Shown piece by piece: positions 1-7,656 of a stretch of 46,026 bases of DNA (position 1 is its first letter; the number at the start of each line of letters is the position of its first letter). The DNA is from Alphaproteobacteria bacterium HGW-Alphaproteobacteria-4 (GTDB taxonomy: Bacteria > Pseudomonadota > Alphaproteobacteria > Rhodobacterales > Rhodobacteraceae). The translations under genes were made by a program, and so were the position numbers. Below the pieces are notes generated by a model that searched no databases, was not told where the DNA came from, and was given only the letters and a program-made list of their open reading frames with translations. The stretch covers positions 1 to 46,026 of the forward strand of contig PHEE01000016.1 of the NCBI GenBank assembly GCA_002842855.1, read 5' to 3'.

Positions 1-201
1 GCTGCGCACCGGGATCGAGGCCCCGCGCCAGTCCTGCACCGACTTCATCCCGGCCTCGAGGTCGAGACAGATGGTTTCATCGGCTGGCAGCGATTTCAGG
101 AGCGTGGTCTTGCCCACACCGGGCGGACCGAAGATGGCCAGCGAGGTCTTGTTCTCGGCCGAGGAGATGCGCTCGTCGGCGGTGATGATGCGGAAAGTCA
201 T
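1..201 (-). CDS. ATP-binding protein, phage-type AAA/RecA-like (3' part cut by window edge)
   Basis: Only the first 67 codons are in the window, running off the left edge. The start ATG is at 201-199. A clear Walker A motif, GPPGVGKTT, sits near residue 25, followed by a strand ending in LDLEAG that resembles a Walker B region. This arrangement is seen in the AAA_24-like ATP-binding proteins of phages, often encoded among early or replication genes. It is the last gene seen of a leftward run that starts at 2278. The ATPase role is clear from the motif; the process it serves (recombination or replication) is inference. Confidence 0.75.
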   Translation of the reverse strand, partial: MTFRIITADERISSAENKTSLAIFGPPGVGKTTLLKSLPADETICLDLEAGMKSVQDWRGASIPVRS

Positions 202-302
202 GGGGTTCTCCAGAGGATTGAAAGGGGCGCGGCGGCGGGGTTGACCGGGTGCCGAAGGGGAACCTGCCCGGCGTTGCCGCTCGGGCGTCCCGCCGCCGCG
301 CG

Positions 303-785
303 TTACCGGTCTCGGGTCTCGAGCCGGAACACCGGTTTGCCGGTAGTCTCGGTGCGTGCGGCCGCGAAACCTTCCCGCATCGCCTCGGGCCAGGCGCCGA
401 ACCGGCGCTCGGACACGCGATAGGCGATCTCGAGATATTCGGTCGGATCGTCACCAGATGAGGCGATGCGGGTCGCAATTGCGGCCAGATGGCCCTGATC
501 CCAGGTCACCTTCTTTGGCAGGTCGGCGATCACCACCACGCCCGCATCCTCGATCCGGACGGTGCCGGAGGTCTTGCCCTGCGCAGACCGTTCGGTCTCG
601 GTCGCCGCGCCATAGCGCTGGCCGATCCCGGCCTCCAGACGGTCACGCAGACGCTTGACCCGGGCCGTTTCCGCAAGGGCGGATTCCTGCAAGATGAACA
701 GCAGATCGGGCGGCAAGGCTGCGATATCACCGATCGACAGGCGGTCGAGGTCATTCAGACCGGGAGTGTTTTCGAGAAGCGGCAT
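303..785 (-). CDS. Hypothetical phage-associated protein, 160 aa
   Basis: I do not recognise a family. The product is a soluble, charged 160-aa protein with a helical N-terminal half (residues about 10-65, LxxL patterns and many Arg/Glu) and a mixed C-terminal half. The ATG at 785-783 is preceded by GGAGA at suitable spacing. An in-frame ATG at 821-819 overlaps the stop of the upstream gene and would add 12 residues; translational coupling makes it a real alternative. It lies between a small unknown gene and the ATP-binding protein in the leftward early run. The same frame stays open much further upstream, but that part is covered by other genes. Confidence 0.6.
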   Translation of the reverse strand: MPLLENTPGLNDLDRLSIGDIAALPPDLLFILQESALAETARVKRLRDRLEAGIGQRYGAATETERSAQGKTSGTVRIEDAGVVVIADLPKKVTWDQGHLAAIATRIASSGDDPTEYLEIAYRVSERRFGAWPEAMREGFAAARTETTGKPVFRLETRDR

Positions 786-820
786 GGCGGGGTCTCCGTT
801 GGCGCGAGTGGGTAGGATCA

Positions 821-1108
821 TCAGGCGGCTTGGCTTTCGCAGAGCAGCACCGCCGACAGCCGCTCCTGTACGAGGTGAACGAGACCCTGTTCGGCGGCGC
901 AGAAGGCGCGTGCCCCGAGGCTCGCCAGTTCCGCCCGCGGCTGATCCGGCAGGCGGGCGAACATCGGGAAGATGTCGAGGGCCAGGAAGCCGCGATGGTA
1001 TTCCAGCCGATCGCCGGGCTCGGCCTGCGCCACCCAGGCGCAGAACTCGATCTCGGTGAGCGGTCGGCAGACGCGGAGCGTGAAGGAAGGGGTGGTGCCC
1101 ATGAACAT
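821..1108 (-). CDS. Hypothetical protein, 95 aa
   Basis: An unrecognised 95-aa protein with no signal peptide or membrane segment. The ATG at 1108 follows GGAGG by five bases, a good ribosome site. Its TGA at 823-821 overlaps an ATG of the next gene, so the two are probably translated in sequence. The composition (three Cys, several aromatic residues, amphipathic C-terminal helix) gives no firm clue. Its position suggests a phage early or accessory protein. Confidence 0.55.
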   Translation of the reverse strand: MFMGTTPSFTLRVCRPLTEIEFCAWVAQAEPGDRLEYHRGFLALDIFPMFARLPDQPRAELASLGARAFCAAEQGLVHLVQERLSAVLLCESQAA

Positions 1109-1126
1109 GTTCTCCTCCTCCCGCCT

Positions 1127-1390
1127 CTACGCGGGTCGCCGCGAGATCGTCCCGGGCCGGGCAGTGGGCGGCGTTGCGGTCAGACGCCTTGGGGCAACCG
1201 GCGCCATCTTGAGATGCCGGCACAGATGGCCGGCCTCGAAGGCCTCCACGTCCTCGCTCCGATAAACGACGCGGCCGCCCAGCTTCAGGAACGCAGGACC
1301 CGTTCCGGTCCAGCGCCAACGCTCCAGCGTGCGGTGCGAGATGTTCCAGCGGTTTGCCAGATCGATCTGGTTGAGGTGCCTGCCCGCCAT
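1127..1390 (-). CDS. Helix-turn-helix protein, AlpA/excisionase-like
   Basis: An 87-aa protein whose first 55 residues match the MerR/excisionase-type winged helix found in AlpA-like phage regulators: DLANRWNISHRTLERWRWTG, then GPAFLKLGGRVVYRSEDVEAF, the usual wing and third helix. The tail after residue 60 is Pro/Arg/Thr-rich and probably disordered. The ATG at 1390 is preceded by AGGAGA six bases away. Members act as excisionases or as activators of phage or island genes; which applies here is not visible. It is the gene just downstream of an inverted-repeat-rich gap (1391-1594) that could hold its binding sites. Confidence 0.75.
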   Translation of the reverse strand: MAGRHLNQIDLANRWNISHRTLERWRWTGTGPAFLKLGGRVVYRSEDVEAFEAGHLCRHLKMAPVAPRRLTATPPTARPGTISRRPA

Positions 1391-1594
1391 CGTCGTCTCC
1401 TGGATGCGTTGTTCGTGGCATCAGGATGCACAATTGTGCTGTGGGATGTCGTCGGGATTGGCGTGGGAGCCGGAGGGGGATGGTTTGCGCCAGCCGGATC
1501 AGGTGCATGGGTTCCGAGGGGGATCGTCATCCCACCGCCATCCCCCGGACGATCCCACTCCGCGGCGCGACGGTAACGGGCGCGGTGGGCTGTG
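1391..1594. repeat. Intergenic region dense in inverted repeats
   Basis: This 204-bp gap between the 227-aa gene and the HTH gene holds several interleaved inverted repeats: GGATCGTC (1521-1528) with GACGATCC (1548-1555); GGGGGATGG (1475-1483) with CCATCCCCC (1538-1546); GTGGGAT (1441-1447) with ATCCCAC (1552-1558). These could be operators, a terminator or a recombination site. No open frame here is convincing. Confidence 0.5.
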
Positions 1595-2278
1595 TCAGTC
1601 GCAGGCGAGCCGATAGAGCCCGCGGCGATTCGACCTGATCAGGTCGCGCCACTGCGGCTGCGACTTGAACACGTCCGACATCTTCAGGCTTCTCGAGCCG
1701 GCTGAGGTCAGGACAGTCTTGCCGCTGATCCAGGGGCTGCCCGCAAGCGCGGCTTCATGCAACAGGCGCACCACCTGTGCCTGGATCAGACCGAGGTGAA
1801 ACGCCTGCCTCTGGCAGCGGATCGTCTGATAGTCCGACGATGCGGCGAAGGCAGGCTCAGGGTTCCGGTTTCCGGATCCGGAAAACCCTGATTCTGCTTC
1901 GAAACGATCGCGTTCCTCGCGGCGCAACACAAGATCTCCGATCATGCAGAGCACAGGGCTTTCATCGCCCCGGACCGAGGCATGGCTCGCGTTCGGCGTG
2001 CGGAATTCCGTCAGGGCCAGTTCGCCGCTCCGAAACAGGCGGAAGGCGTCCTGTGCATGCAGATCGAGGAGGCCGCTGTAGCGCTTGCGCTCCGAGGGCA
2101 TGGAGTGCGGTTGGTCGTCGACCGAGGCCCTGAGGTCGCCGAACTCGATCGGCATGCCGAAGACCCGCACCGACAAACGGAGCCGGTCATTTTCTGCCAG
2201 ATAGATCAGGTCCGCCTCGGGGATGTTCCAGCGCACGAGGATCTCGGGGAGCGTAAAATAGGCCTTCTCGATTTCCAT
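1595..2278 (-). CDS. Hypothetical protein next to repressor, 227 aa
   Basis: An unrecognised 227-aa protein. The N-terminal 30 residues (YFTLPEILVRWNIPEADLIYLAE) look like a helix-turn-helix of the type that starts DNA-binding phage proteins. The rest is mixed, with a Ser-rich linker around residues 125-145 and a basic end. The ATG at 2278 has GAGGGG seven bases upstream. It is divergent from the S24 repressor with 109 bp between the starts, the place where a Cro-like or early regulator is normally found. A regulatory role is inference from the N-terminus and position. Confidence 0.6.
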   Translation of the reverse strand: MEIEKAYFTLPEILVRWNIPEADLIYLAENDRLRLSVRVFGMPIEFGDLRASVDDQPHSMPSERKRYSGLLDLHAQDAFRLFRSGELALTEFRTPNASHASVRGDESPVLCMIGDLVLRREERDRFEAESGFSGSGNRNPEPAFAASSDYQTIRCQRQAFHLGLIQAQVVRLLHEAALAGSPWISGKTVLTSAGSRSLKMSDVFKSQPQWRDLIRSNRRGLYRLACD

Positions 2279-2327
2279 GCTGACCCCTCGACTCTCGGCG
2301 CGCCTGTTCCTTCTCTGTTCTATTCCC

Positions 2328-2356
2328 TTGACGCATCCCGATCAATCATGTTTTAT
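2328..2356 (+). promoter_or_regulatory. Candidate repressor promoter with repeated half-sites
   Basis: TTGACG (2328-2333) and TTTTAT (2351-2356) are separated by 17 bp and lie about 30 bp before the repressor start. TGTTCTATTCC (2316-2326) and TGTTTTATCCT (2349-2359) are near-identical direct copies in the same gap and could be repressor-binding sites. The leftward promoter for the 227-aa gene should also be in 2279-2387 but is less clear. Confidence 0.4.
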
Positions 2357-2387
2357 CCTATTTCATCCACAGCCCCTTGGGGACAAA

Positions 2388-3065
2388 ATGGCCGAACATC
2401 ACACTCTGGCTGATCGCCTTCGGGCCCGCGCGCAGCAACTCGGACTGAGCCCCGCCCACGTCGCCGAAATGGCGGGTGTCAATCGCTCGTTTGTCTACGA
2501 CATCCTGCGGGGCCGCTCGGCACGGCCCAGTCTCGATCGGCTGGCCGACTTGGCCCGCGTGCTGAAGGTAGAGCGCGGCTGGCTGATCCACGGCATCGGA
2601 GAGGTTGAGGGAGATCCGCCGTTTATCGAGAACCCCGACGAGAGTTTCGTCGCGATCGCGCATGCCGCCCCGCGCCCGTCGATGGGTGGCGGCGCCATCG
2701 TGACCGAGGATCGTGACACGCCCGGTCGCGCCTACCACTTCCGCCGCTCCTGGATAAAGGGCAGCCTCAAGGCCAGCCCGTCGCAGCTGCGCATCATGCA
2801 TGTCGCTGGCGACAGCATGGCGCCGACGTTACTTGACGGCGATACCGTGCTGGTCGACATGGCGCTTCGGGTGCCGAACCCACCCGGGATCTTCGTGTTG
2901 CACGATGGCATGGGCCTCGTCGCCAAGCGGCTCGAACACGTCCCGATGAGCGATCCGCCGCGGGTGCGCATCATTTCAGACAACCCGCTCTATACGCCTT
3001 ATGAAGGCACTGCCGACGAGGTCAATATCATCGGGCGCATTCGCTGGTTCGCCAGAGAGATGTGA
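2388..3065 (+). CDS. XRE-family phage repressor with S24 (LexA-like) peptidase domain
   Basis: A 225-aa CI/LexA-type repressor. Residues about 5-60 form an XRE helix-turn-helix (LADRLRARAQQLGLSPAHVAE, then VNRSFVYDILRGRSARPS). The C-terminal half is a peptidase S24 domain with the serine in GDSM (Ser143) and the lysine in GLVAKRL (Lys180), the self-cleavage pair. Such proteins keep a prophage silent until RecA-stimulated cleavage. The ATG at 2388 is preceded by GGGGA; an upstream in-frame start at 2277 would run through the promoter and is rejected. It diverges from the leftward early genes, as expected of a lysogeny switch. Confidence 0.9.
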   Translation: MAEHHTLADRLRARAQQLGLSPAHVAEMAGVNRSFVYDILRGRSARPSLDRLADLARVLKVERGWLIHGIGEVEGDPPFIENPDESFVAIAHAAPRPSMGGGAIVTEDRDTPGRAYHFRRSWIKGSLKASPSQLRIMHVAGDSMAPTLLDGDTVLVDMALRVPNPPGIFVLHDGMGLVAKRLEHVPMSDPPRVRIISDNPLYTPYEGTADEVNIIGRIRWFAREM

Positions 3066-3241
3066 AAACCTTCCGGAAGTCGTGAGCCATGGCATCTCTC
3101 GTAGCGCCGGAAGATGAAACCGGCCTGCTCGACGCGAGAGTGCGAATGATTGCGCAGGGCTACCCTAACCACATGAAATAGATTGTTTTTCGGCGGCATC
3201 CCCATAGCCTTTGGCCATCAAGTAGCAGATGGGCGGACACC

Positions 3242-3457
3242 ATGGCCAAGGCGGCATCGGGGCCAAATCCTTTTCCAACAAACCAGATGACCCCAGCCCA
3301 GCGCCGCGCCGAATTGTGCGGCCTGCTGGCGCTTGGCCTGATCCGGTTGCTAATGCGGCAACGAGGTGAAGTCTCTGACAAGACAGGAGAAAGTTGCCTA
3401 CACTGTTCGCCCGACCAATGCCTTCATGCAACTCCAACTCACCGGAGAACAGCATGA
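3242..3457 (+). CDS. Small conserved protein opening the recombinase cassette, 71 aa
   Basis: A 71-aa protein with a short helical segment (TPAQRRAELCGLLALGLIRL) and a tail rich in Cys, His, Ser and Thr. Small proteins of this style commonly precede DUF2924 and large serine recombinase genes in alphaproteobacteria. Its TGA (3455-3457) overlaps the ATG of the DUF2924 gene as ATGA, strong support that it is real and co-translated. Starts at 3242 or at the in-frame ATG 3287 are both possible. Function is unknown. Confidence 0.65.
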   Translation: MAKAASGPNPFPTNQMTPAQRRAELCGLLALGLIRLLMRQRGEVSDKTGESCLHCSPDQCLHATPTHRRTA

Positions 3458-3906
3458 CGAAGCCCGATCCCATCCCAGCGCGCCTGGCCGCGCTGAAGAC
3501 CACATCGACGCCGGACCTGAAGGCACAGTGGCGCGAGCTTTTCGAAACAGAACCGCCGCCTTTCAACCGCCGCTATCTGGAATCCCGCATGGCCTACCGC
3601 ATCCAGGAACTGGCCTATGGCGGGCTGAAACCCGAAACGATCAAGCGGCTGGAAGCCTTGGGCGAGCAGCTTGACGGAGGTAACATCACCACGCGCCGCA
3701 TTCGGGCCGATCTGAAACCCATCACCGGCACGCGGCTCCTGCGCGAATGGCAGGGCGTCGAACAGATCGTCACCGTGACCCAAGCTGGCTTTGAATGGCA
3801 GGGGCGGCCCTATCAGTCGCTGTCGGCCATCGCCCGCGCCATCACAGGGACGCGCTGGAATGGTTGGGTGTTCTTTGGCCTGAAAAACCACCGGAGGGGC
3901 GCATGA
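3454..3906 (+). CDS. DUF2924 domain-containing protein
   Basis: A 150-aa protein of the DUF2924 family, which accompanies serine recombinases in alphaproteobacterial phages and islands. Visible family features are the RRYLESRMAYRIQELAYGGL helix block (about residues 35-55) and the C-terminal QIVTVTQAGFEWQGRPYQSLSAIARAITGTRWNGWVFFGL segment (about residues 100-142), which resembles a small DNA-binding or DUF-type SAM-like fold. The ATG at 3454 has GGAGAA upstream and overlaps the previous stop; an upstream in-frame ATG at 3394 lies inside the previous gene. Its TGA overlaps the recombinase ATG. It may be a recombination directionality or accessory factor; this is not shown. Confidence 0.85.
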   Translation: MTKPDPIPARLAALKTTSTPDLKAQWRELFETEPPPFNRRYLESRMAYRIQELAYGGLKPETIKRLEALGEQLDGGNITTRRIRADLKPITGTRLLREWQGVEQIVTVTQAGFEWQGRPYQSLSAIARAITGTRWNGWVFFGLKNHRRGA

Positions 3907-5228
3907 ACAAGCCCGTCGACAAGGCGAAGATCATCCGCAAGCTCCGCTGCGCGGTCTACACCCGCAAATCCTCCGAGGAAGGGCTCGAGCAGGAGTTCAA
4001 CAGCTTGCATGCCCAGCGCGAGGCCTGCGAATCCTACATCGCCAGCCAGCGGTCGGAGGGCTGGGTGCTGGTGCGCGATCAGTATGACGATGGCGGCATC
4101 TCCGGCGGCACGCTGGAACGCCCCGGCCTGAAGCGGTTGCTGGCCGACATCGAGGATGGGCTGGTTGACGTGGTCGTCGTCTACAAGATCGACCGCCTCT
4201 CCCGCTCGCTGATGGATTTCTCCAAACTGGTCGAGGTGTTCGACCGCAACGGCGTGACCTTCGTCTCGGTGACGCAGAGTTTCAATACTACGACATCTAT
4301 GGGGCGACTGACCCTGAACATCCTGCTCAGCTTTGCACAATTCGAACGCGAGGTTACCGGCGAGCGGATCCGCGACAAGATCGCTGCATCGCGCCGCAAG
4401 GGCATGTGGATGGGCGGCGTGCCGCCGCTGGGGTATGTCGTGAACGACCGCAAGTTGGTGGAAAACCCCCGCGATGCTGCGCATGTCCGATGGGTCTTCG
4501 CCCGCTTCATCGAGATCGGTTCCGGCACGGAACTGGCGCGCGAACTGGCCGAGCGGGGCGTCACGACGGCTCGCGGGCACCGCATCGACAAGAAGTTCAT
4601 CTACCGGATGCTGAACAACCGGGTCTACATCGGCCAGGCCGTGCACAAGGGGACCAGCTATCCCGGCGAACATGAAGCGATCATCGAGCGGGAGACGTGG
4701 GACAAGGTACACGGCATCCTGGCGGAAAGCCCGCGCAAGCGCGCAGCCCGAACCCGCGCCGACACGCCTGCGCTGCTGCGAGGGTTGCTCTACGGCCCCG
4801 ACGGCGCTGCTTTTTCACCGACCCATACCCGCAAGGGCGGGCGGCTTTATCGTTACTACGTCAGCCAGACTGTTCTGAAGCATGGGGCCGGTTCTTGTGT
4901 CATTGGCCGGGTGCCAGCGGGTGAAATCGAAGCTGCCGTCATCGCCCAGTTGCGCGCCGTGTTCCGGCAGCCCGAGGTTGTGGCGGGCACTTGGAAAGCG
5001 GCTCGCGCAAAAGACTTCGCCATCAGCGAGGTTGAGGCACGGGAGGCACTGACCCGCCTTGATCCGCTGTGGGACGAGTTGTTCCCCGCCGAGCAAGCGC
5101 GCATCGTGGCGCTGCTGGTCGAGCGCGTCGATATCGGAATCGAGGGCCTGAACGTGCGGCTGCGCGTCGATGGCCTTGGCGGCCTCGCGTGCGAGATGCT
5201 GGCGGGAAACATGGGAGAAGCGGCGTGA
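3903..5228 (+). CDS. Large serine recombinase (site-specific integrase/invertase type)
   Basis: A 441-aa large serine recombinase. Residues about 12-160 are the resolvase catalytic domain, with YTRKSSEEG carrying the nucleophile Ser23, DDGGISGG (62-69) and the YKIDRLSRS arginine motif (94-102). The recombinase domain follows (PPLGYVVNDRKLVENPRDAAHVRWVF, about residues 180-205), then the C-terminal DNA-binding part. The usual zinc-ribbon cysteines are sparse: one Cys lies in GAGSCVIG and another in the tail. The family cuts and joins two short att sites for integration. The start at 3903 overlaps the DUF2924 stop (ATGA), and its own stop overlaps the next start. Which element it moves is not clear from the window. 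Confidence 0.93.
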   Translation: MNKPVDKAKIIRKLRCAVYTRKSSEEGLEQEFNSLHAQREACESYIASQRSEGWVLVRDQYDDGGISGGTLERPGLKRLLADIEDGLVDVVVVYKIDRLSRSLMDFSKLVEVFDRNGVTFVSVTQSFNTTTSMGRLTLNILLSFAQFEREVTGERIRDKIAASRRKGMWMGGVPPLGYVVNDRKLVENPRDAAHVRWVFARFIEIGSGTELARELAERGVTTARGHRIDKKFIYRMLNNRVYIGQAVHKGTSYPGEHEAIIERETWDKVHGILAESPRKRAARTRADTPALLRGLLYGPDGAAFSPTHTRKGGRLYRYYVSQTVLKHGAGSCVIGRVPAGEIEAAVIAQLRAVFRQPEVVAGTWKAARAKDFAISEVEAREALTRLDPLWDELFPAEQARIVALLVERVDIGIEGLNVRLRVDGLGGLACEMLAGNMGEAA

Positions 5229-5617
5229 CCCGAGCCACGTCGATCCCAGATACCGTGACCCTGCACGTCCCGCTCACATTGATAAAGCGCGGTGGGCGAA
5301 AGGAGATGCAGCTACCCGAGGGTGCCGAGCAGACGCGCAGGACCGACAACACGCTGATCAAAGCACTGGCGAGGGCATTTCGCTGGAAACGCATGCTGGA
5401 AACTGGCGACTTCATGACCATCACCGAGCTGGCTGAACGAGAAGGTGTAGCGGTTTCCTACCTCACCCGTGTGCTTCGCCTGACACTTTTAGCGCCCGAA
5501 ATAATTGCGGTGATCCTAGACGGCCTGCATGGACCAGAACTGACCCTCACGAACGTCACAGGACCGTTTCCGCTCGAATGGGCACTTCAGCGGCGGTACT
5601 TTCAATCGTTAAACTAG
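5225..5617 (+). CDS. HTH protein of the recombinase cassette, 130 aa
   Basis: A 130-aa protein starting with GTG at 5225, overlapping the recombinase stop as GTGA. Residues about 65-100 form a helix-turn-helix of the kind seen after serine recombinases (TITELAEREGVAVSYLTRVL, then TLLAPEIIAVILDG). The N-terminal part contains LIKRGGRKEMQLPEG and a basic patch. A role as a DNA-binding accessory or regulator of recombination is inference. A hairpin follows directly at 5621-5648. Confidence 0.75.
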   Translation: MTRATSIPDTVTLHVPLTLIKRGGRKEMQLPEGAEQTRRTDNTLIKALARAFRWKRMLETGDFMTITELAEREGVAVSYLTRVLRLTLLAPEIIAVILDGLHGPELTLTNVTGPFPLEWALQRRYFQSLN

Positions 5618-5620
5618 ACC

Positions 5621-5648
5621 CCTCGGCGCTTGGAGGCCTGCGCCGAGG
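5621..5648. terminator. Hairpin between convergent genes (likely bidirectional terminator)
   Basis: CCTCGGCGC (5621-5629) pairs perfectly with GCGCCGAGG (5640-5648) across a 10-base loop. It sits just after the recombinase cassette and before the end of the leftward ImmA gene. There is no long T run, so termination efficiency is uncertain. Confidence 0.6.
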
Positions 5649-5666
5649 TTAATGATCAATTGCCGG

Positions 5667-6812
5667 CTAGTCGCGATTGGCCACGAGGCGCAACTTAGGC
5701 TTCTCCCTTACCCTCAGCTTGCTTTCCGGAACCGCGAGCCCATGCATTATCGCGAATTCCACAGGATCAGTCCGGAGTCCTTCGGCCAGTTCGTCCAAAC
5801 TGTACCCGAGGTCGTTCATGTGCAAGTTCAAAAGCTGCGCAGCTAGTTTGCCGGTCTCCGGAGCAATGTCGAACTCATGCGGCTCCCGGGTGCGGTACCC
5901 GAATGCGCTCATCTTCTTATAGAGCGCCGTGGCGTTCTCGTCCGTGATAGCGCCAAGTGATTTGGCTCTGTAGATCAGGGCCGACATTGCTGTCCGCCAC
6001 TTCTGCTTCAGCTGGCCGAGTCGCGGAATGGAAAGTCCACGCTTCAGATCAGGCAGGACGCCCGTCTTTGGCATCAACAGCTCCGCCGCAAAATCGTTGG
6101 CCTCCTTTTCCATCGCATCGTAGGGGAAGGCATGCAGGACGACATGGCCATATTCATGAGCGAGGCTGAATCGCTTACGGTCGGCAGGGCGCGCATGATT
6201 CAGCACAACCACCGGCTTCATGCCAGGAGGACGCAGGGTGACGCCGTCGATGTCGGCTTGGCCGAAGTCTCCCTCCACGACAAGAATGCCAGTCGCCTCA
6301 ACAAAGCGGACAAGATTCGAAATCGGTCCGTCGCCAAGTTGCCAGGATGCCCTGATCTTTTGAGCAGCCTCACCAGCAGATGTGACGGCGTTGGCGTTGT
6401 CGCTGACGCTGGATTTATCGCTAACCACCTCGAACTGCAGCAGCGGAAACTCGGGTTCCAAGTCCACGGCATCCAGAAGCTTTCGGAAATGGAGGACATA
6501 ATGGTTGGCGAGTGCCACCACCCCCTCCTGATCCCTTTTCGACACTGCTGCCTTTCTTCGGAAAGCAGCGCCATGGAGGCTCAACGGCGTCCTATACAGC
6601 GGCTCTTGCTCATAGAAGAAGCTCACAGGGAATCCCAAAAAACGCGCAATCGACTGGATTTCCTCCTGCGAGAGCGCGTCCCGGGTGCCGTTCTCAATTC
6701 GGGAGATTGCGGCCTGCGCAACCCCGGTTTCGGCGGCTAATTCTGTCTGTGTCTTCCGGCGTCTATTTCGAGCTAGGAGCAGCATCCCCCCGTTTATCGG
6801 TCTTGCTGCCAT
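5667..6812 (-). CDS. XRE-HTH / ImmA-IrrE family metallo-endopeptidase
   Basis: A 381-aa fusion of an XRE helix-turn-helix (about residues 12-62, NRRRKTQTELAAETGVAQ then AAISRIENGTRDALS) with an ImmA/IrrE zinc protease domain. The metal site HEYGH is at 219-223, and the third ligand is probably Glu237 in EKEANDFAAELLMP. ImmA-type proteases cleave a repressor to switch on mobile elements, and IrrE-type fusions relieve repression after DNA damage. The gene overlaps the end of the upstream 238-aa gene by 50 bp, so the two form an operon. An alternative start at 6785 is possible. The substrate is unknown; the upstream protein and the repressor at 2388 are only candidates. Confidence 0.88.
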   Translation of the reverse strand: MAARPINGGMLLLARNRRRKTQTELAAETGVAQAAISRIENGTRDALSQEEIQSIARFLGFPVSFFYEQEPLYRTPLSLHGAAFRRKAAVSKRDQEGVVALANHYVLHFRKLLDAVDLEPEFPLLQFEVVSDKSSVSDNANAVTSAGEAAQKIRASWQLGDGPISNLVRFVEATGILVVEGDFGQADIDGVTLRPPGMKPVVVLNHARPADRKRFSLAHEYGHVVLHAFPYDAMEKEANDFAAELLMPKTGVLPDLKRGLSIPRLGQLKQKWRTAMSALIYRAKSLGAITDENATALYKKMSAFGYRTREPHEFDIAPETGKLAAQLLNLHMNDLGYSLDELAEGLRTDPVEFAIMHGLAVPESKLRVREKPKLRLVANRD

Positions 6813-7479
6813 TTTCGGTTTCTTCTCCCTTGGGTCTCTTGATTGTCAACTTCGCGCCTGCTGGCTCATTTACCGGCGCGCTATCCATAGCCCCAGCAGC
6901 CACCGACGGTGCGGAGCGATGAATCTCGATCATTCTCTGATCTATTCCGTCTGCGAACTTTATGAAGACTTTCGAGACGGATACTCCCGTGCCACTCAAG
7001 TGGCAGGCAATAAAGAACAGCAGCTGATCAGGCGCATCGACGTCGTAAGGAAAGAGTGATCGCTGCTCTTCAATGTCGCACACAGAGAAGTCAGATTTCG
7101 CGAACTGATGCGATGACTTCGAAGTGCCGCCGCGGGGGCCGGACAGATGAAGCTCGAAACTGACAGCTCGTTCGTCGCCACCGAGATCCACAACACCCGT
7201 AACTTTGTTGCTCCGGCCGTCATTGACATGGGTAACTTCCAAGCCGTGATCGGAGAGGTTCACGGCAGATGCCGCATCGGTCAGCGCGCTATTCAGCACC
7301 GAGCCGACCGCTCGCGGGTCGGAAATGTTGATGTGCTTCACCCGACCGAGATCCGTCAAGGTCGCTTCCAGCTGCCCTATGAGCGTCCAAAGTGGTTCCT
7401 CGAACCTTTCACGGGCTGCCTGCAGTGCTGCATCTCTGTCCAAATTCGATCCACCTCTTGCCGCCTGATGCGGCTGCAT
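6763..7479 (-). CDS. Unknown protein paired with ImmA protease, 238 aa
   Basis: No family recognised. The 238-aa protein has a helical N-terminus (residues 15-50), a central mixed region with SFELHLSGPRGG near 105-120 and EEQRSLFPYDVDAPDQLLFFIACHL near 137-160, and a hydrophilic low-complexity tail (about 205-238) rich in Lys, Glu, Gly, Ser and Pro. There is no signal peptide or transmembrane helix. The tail overlaps the start region of the HTH-ImmA gene, so the two are probably made together. A role as partner or target of the protease is inference. The start at 7479 has no clear ribosome site, so the true start may be a little downstream. Confidence 0.65.
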   Translation of the reverse strand: MQPHQAARGGSNLDRDAALQAARERFEEPLWTLIGQLEATLTDLGRVKHINISDPRAVGSVLNSALTDAASAVNLSDHGLEVTHVNDGRSNKVTGVVDLGGDERAVSFELHLSGPRGGTSKSSHQFAKSDFSVCDIEEQRSLFPYDVDAPDQLLFFIACHLSGTGVSVSKVFIKFADGIDQRMIEIHRSAPSVAAGAMDSAPVNEPAGAKLTIKRPKGEETENGSKTDKRGDAAPSSK

Positions 7480-7502
7480 AGCACGGCCAAGAGGTGGGTG
7501 TC

Positions 7503-7541
7503 AAAAATATTCACGCCGCCATTCAGGGCGTGAATATTTTT
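7503..7541. terminator. Strong bidirectional hairpin terminator
   Basis: AAAAATATTCACGCC (7503-7517) pairs perfectly over 15 bp with GGCGTGAATATTTTT (7527-7541), with a 9-base loop. A/T runs at both outer edges give a U tract in either direction. It follows the res gene on the minus strand and lies 24 bp before the 238-aa gene, so it should end the restriction operon. A regulatory role for the next gene cannot be excluded. Confidence 0.8.
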
Positions 7542-7656
7542 TCCCGCCTCCTCTCGCGCAGAAGCCGGTAATTGGCGCCGACCGAGGCAGGGCTTCCTGC
7601 GAGCGATGCGAAACCGTTGCAGCGACTGCGCGAAGTGCCAGCCTGAACAGCATGCA

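Noticed and set aside
303..1508. One continuous 401-codon minus-strand frame.
   Set aside because: Its first 60% overlaps two better-supported genes with ribosome sites; only the last part from 785 (or 821) looks real.
2277..2387. An upstream extension of the repressor frame adding 37 residues.
   Set aside because: It would place translation through the apparent promoter, and the ATG 2388 has its own GGGGA site and begins right at the HTH domain.
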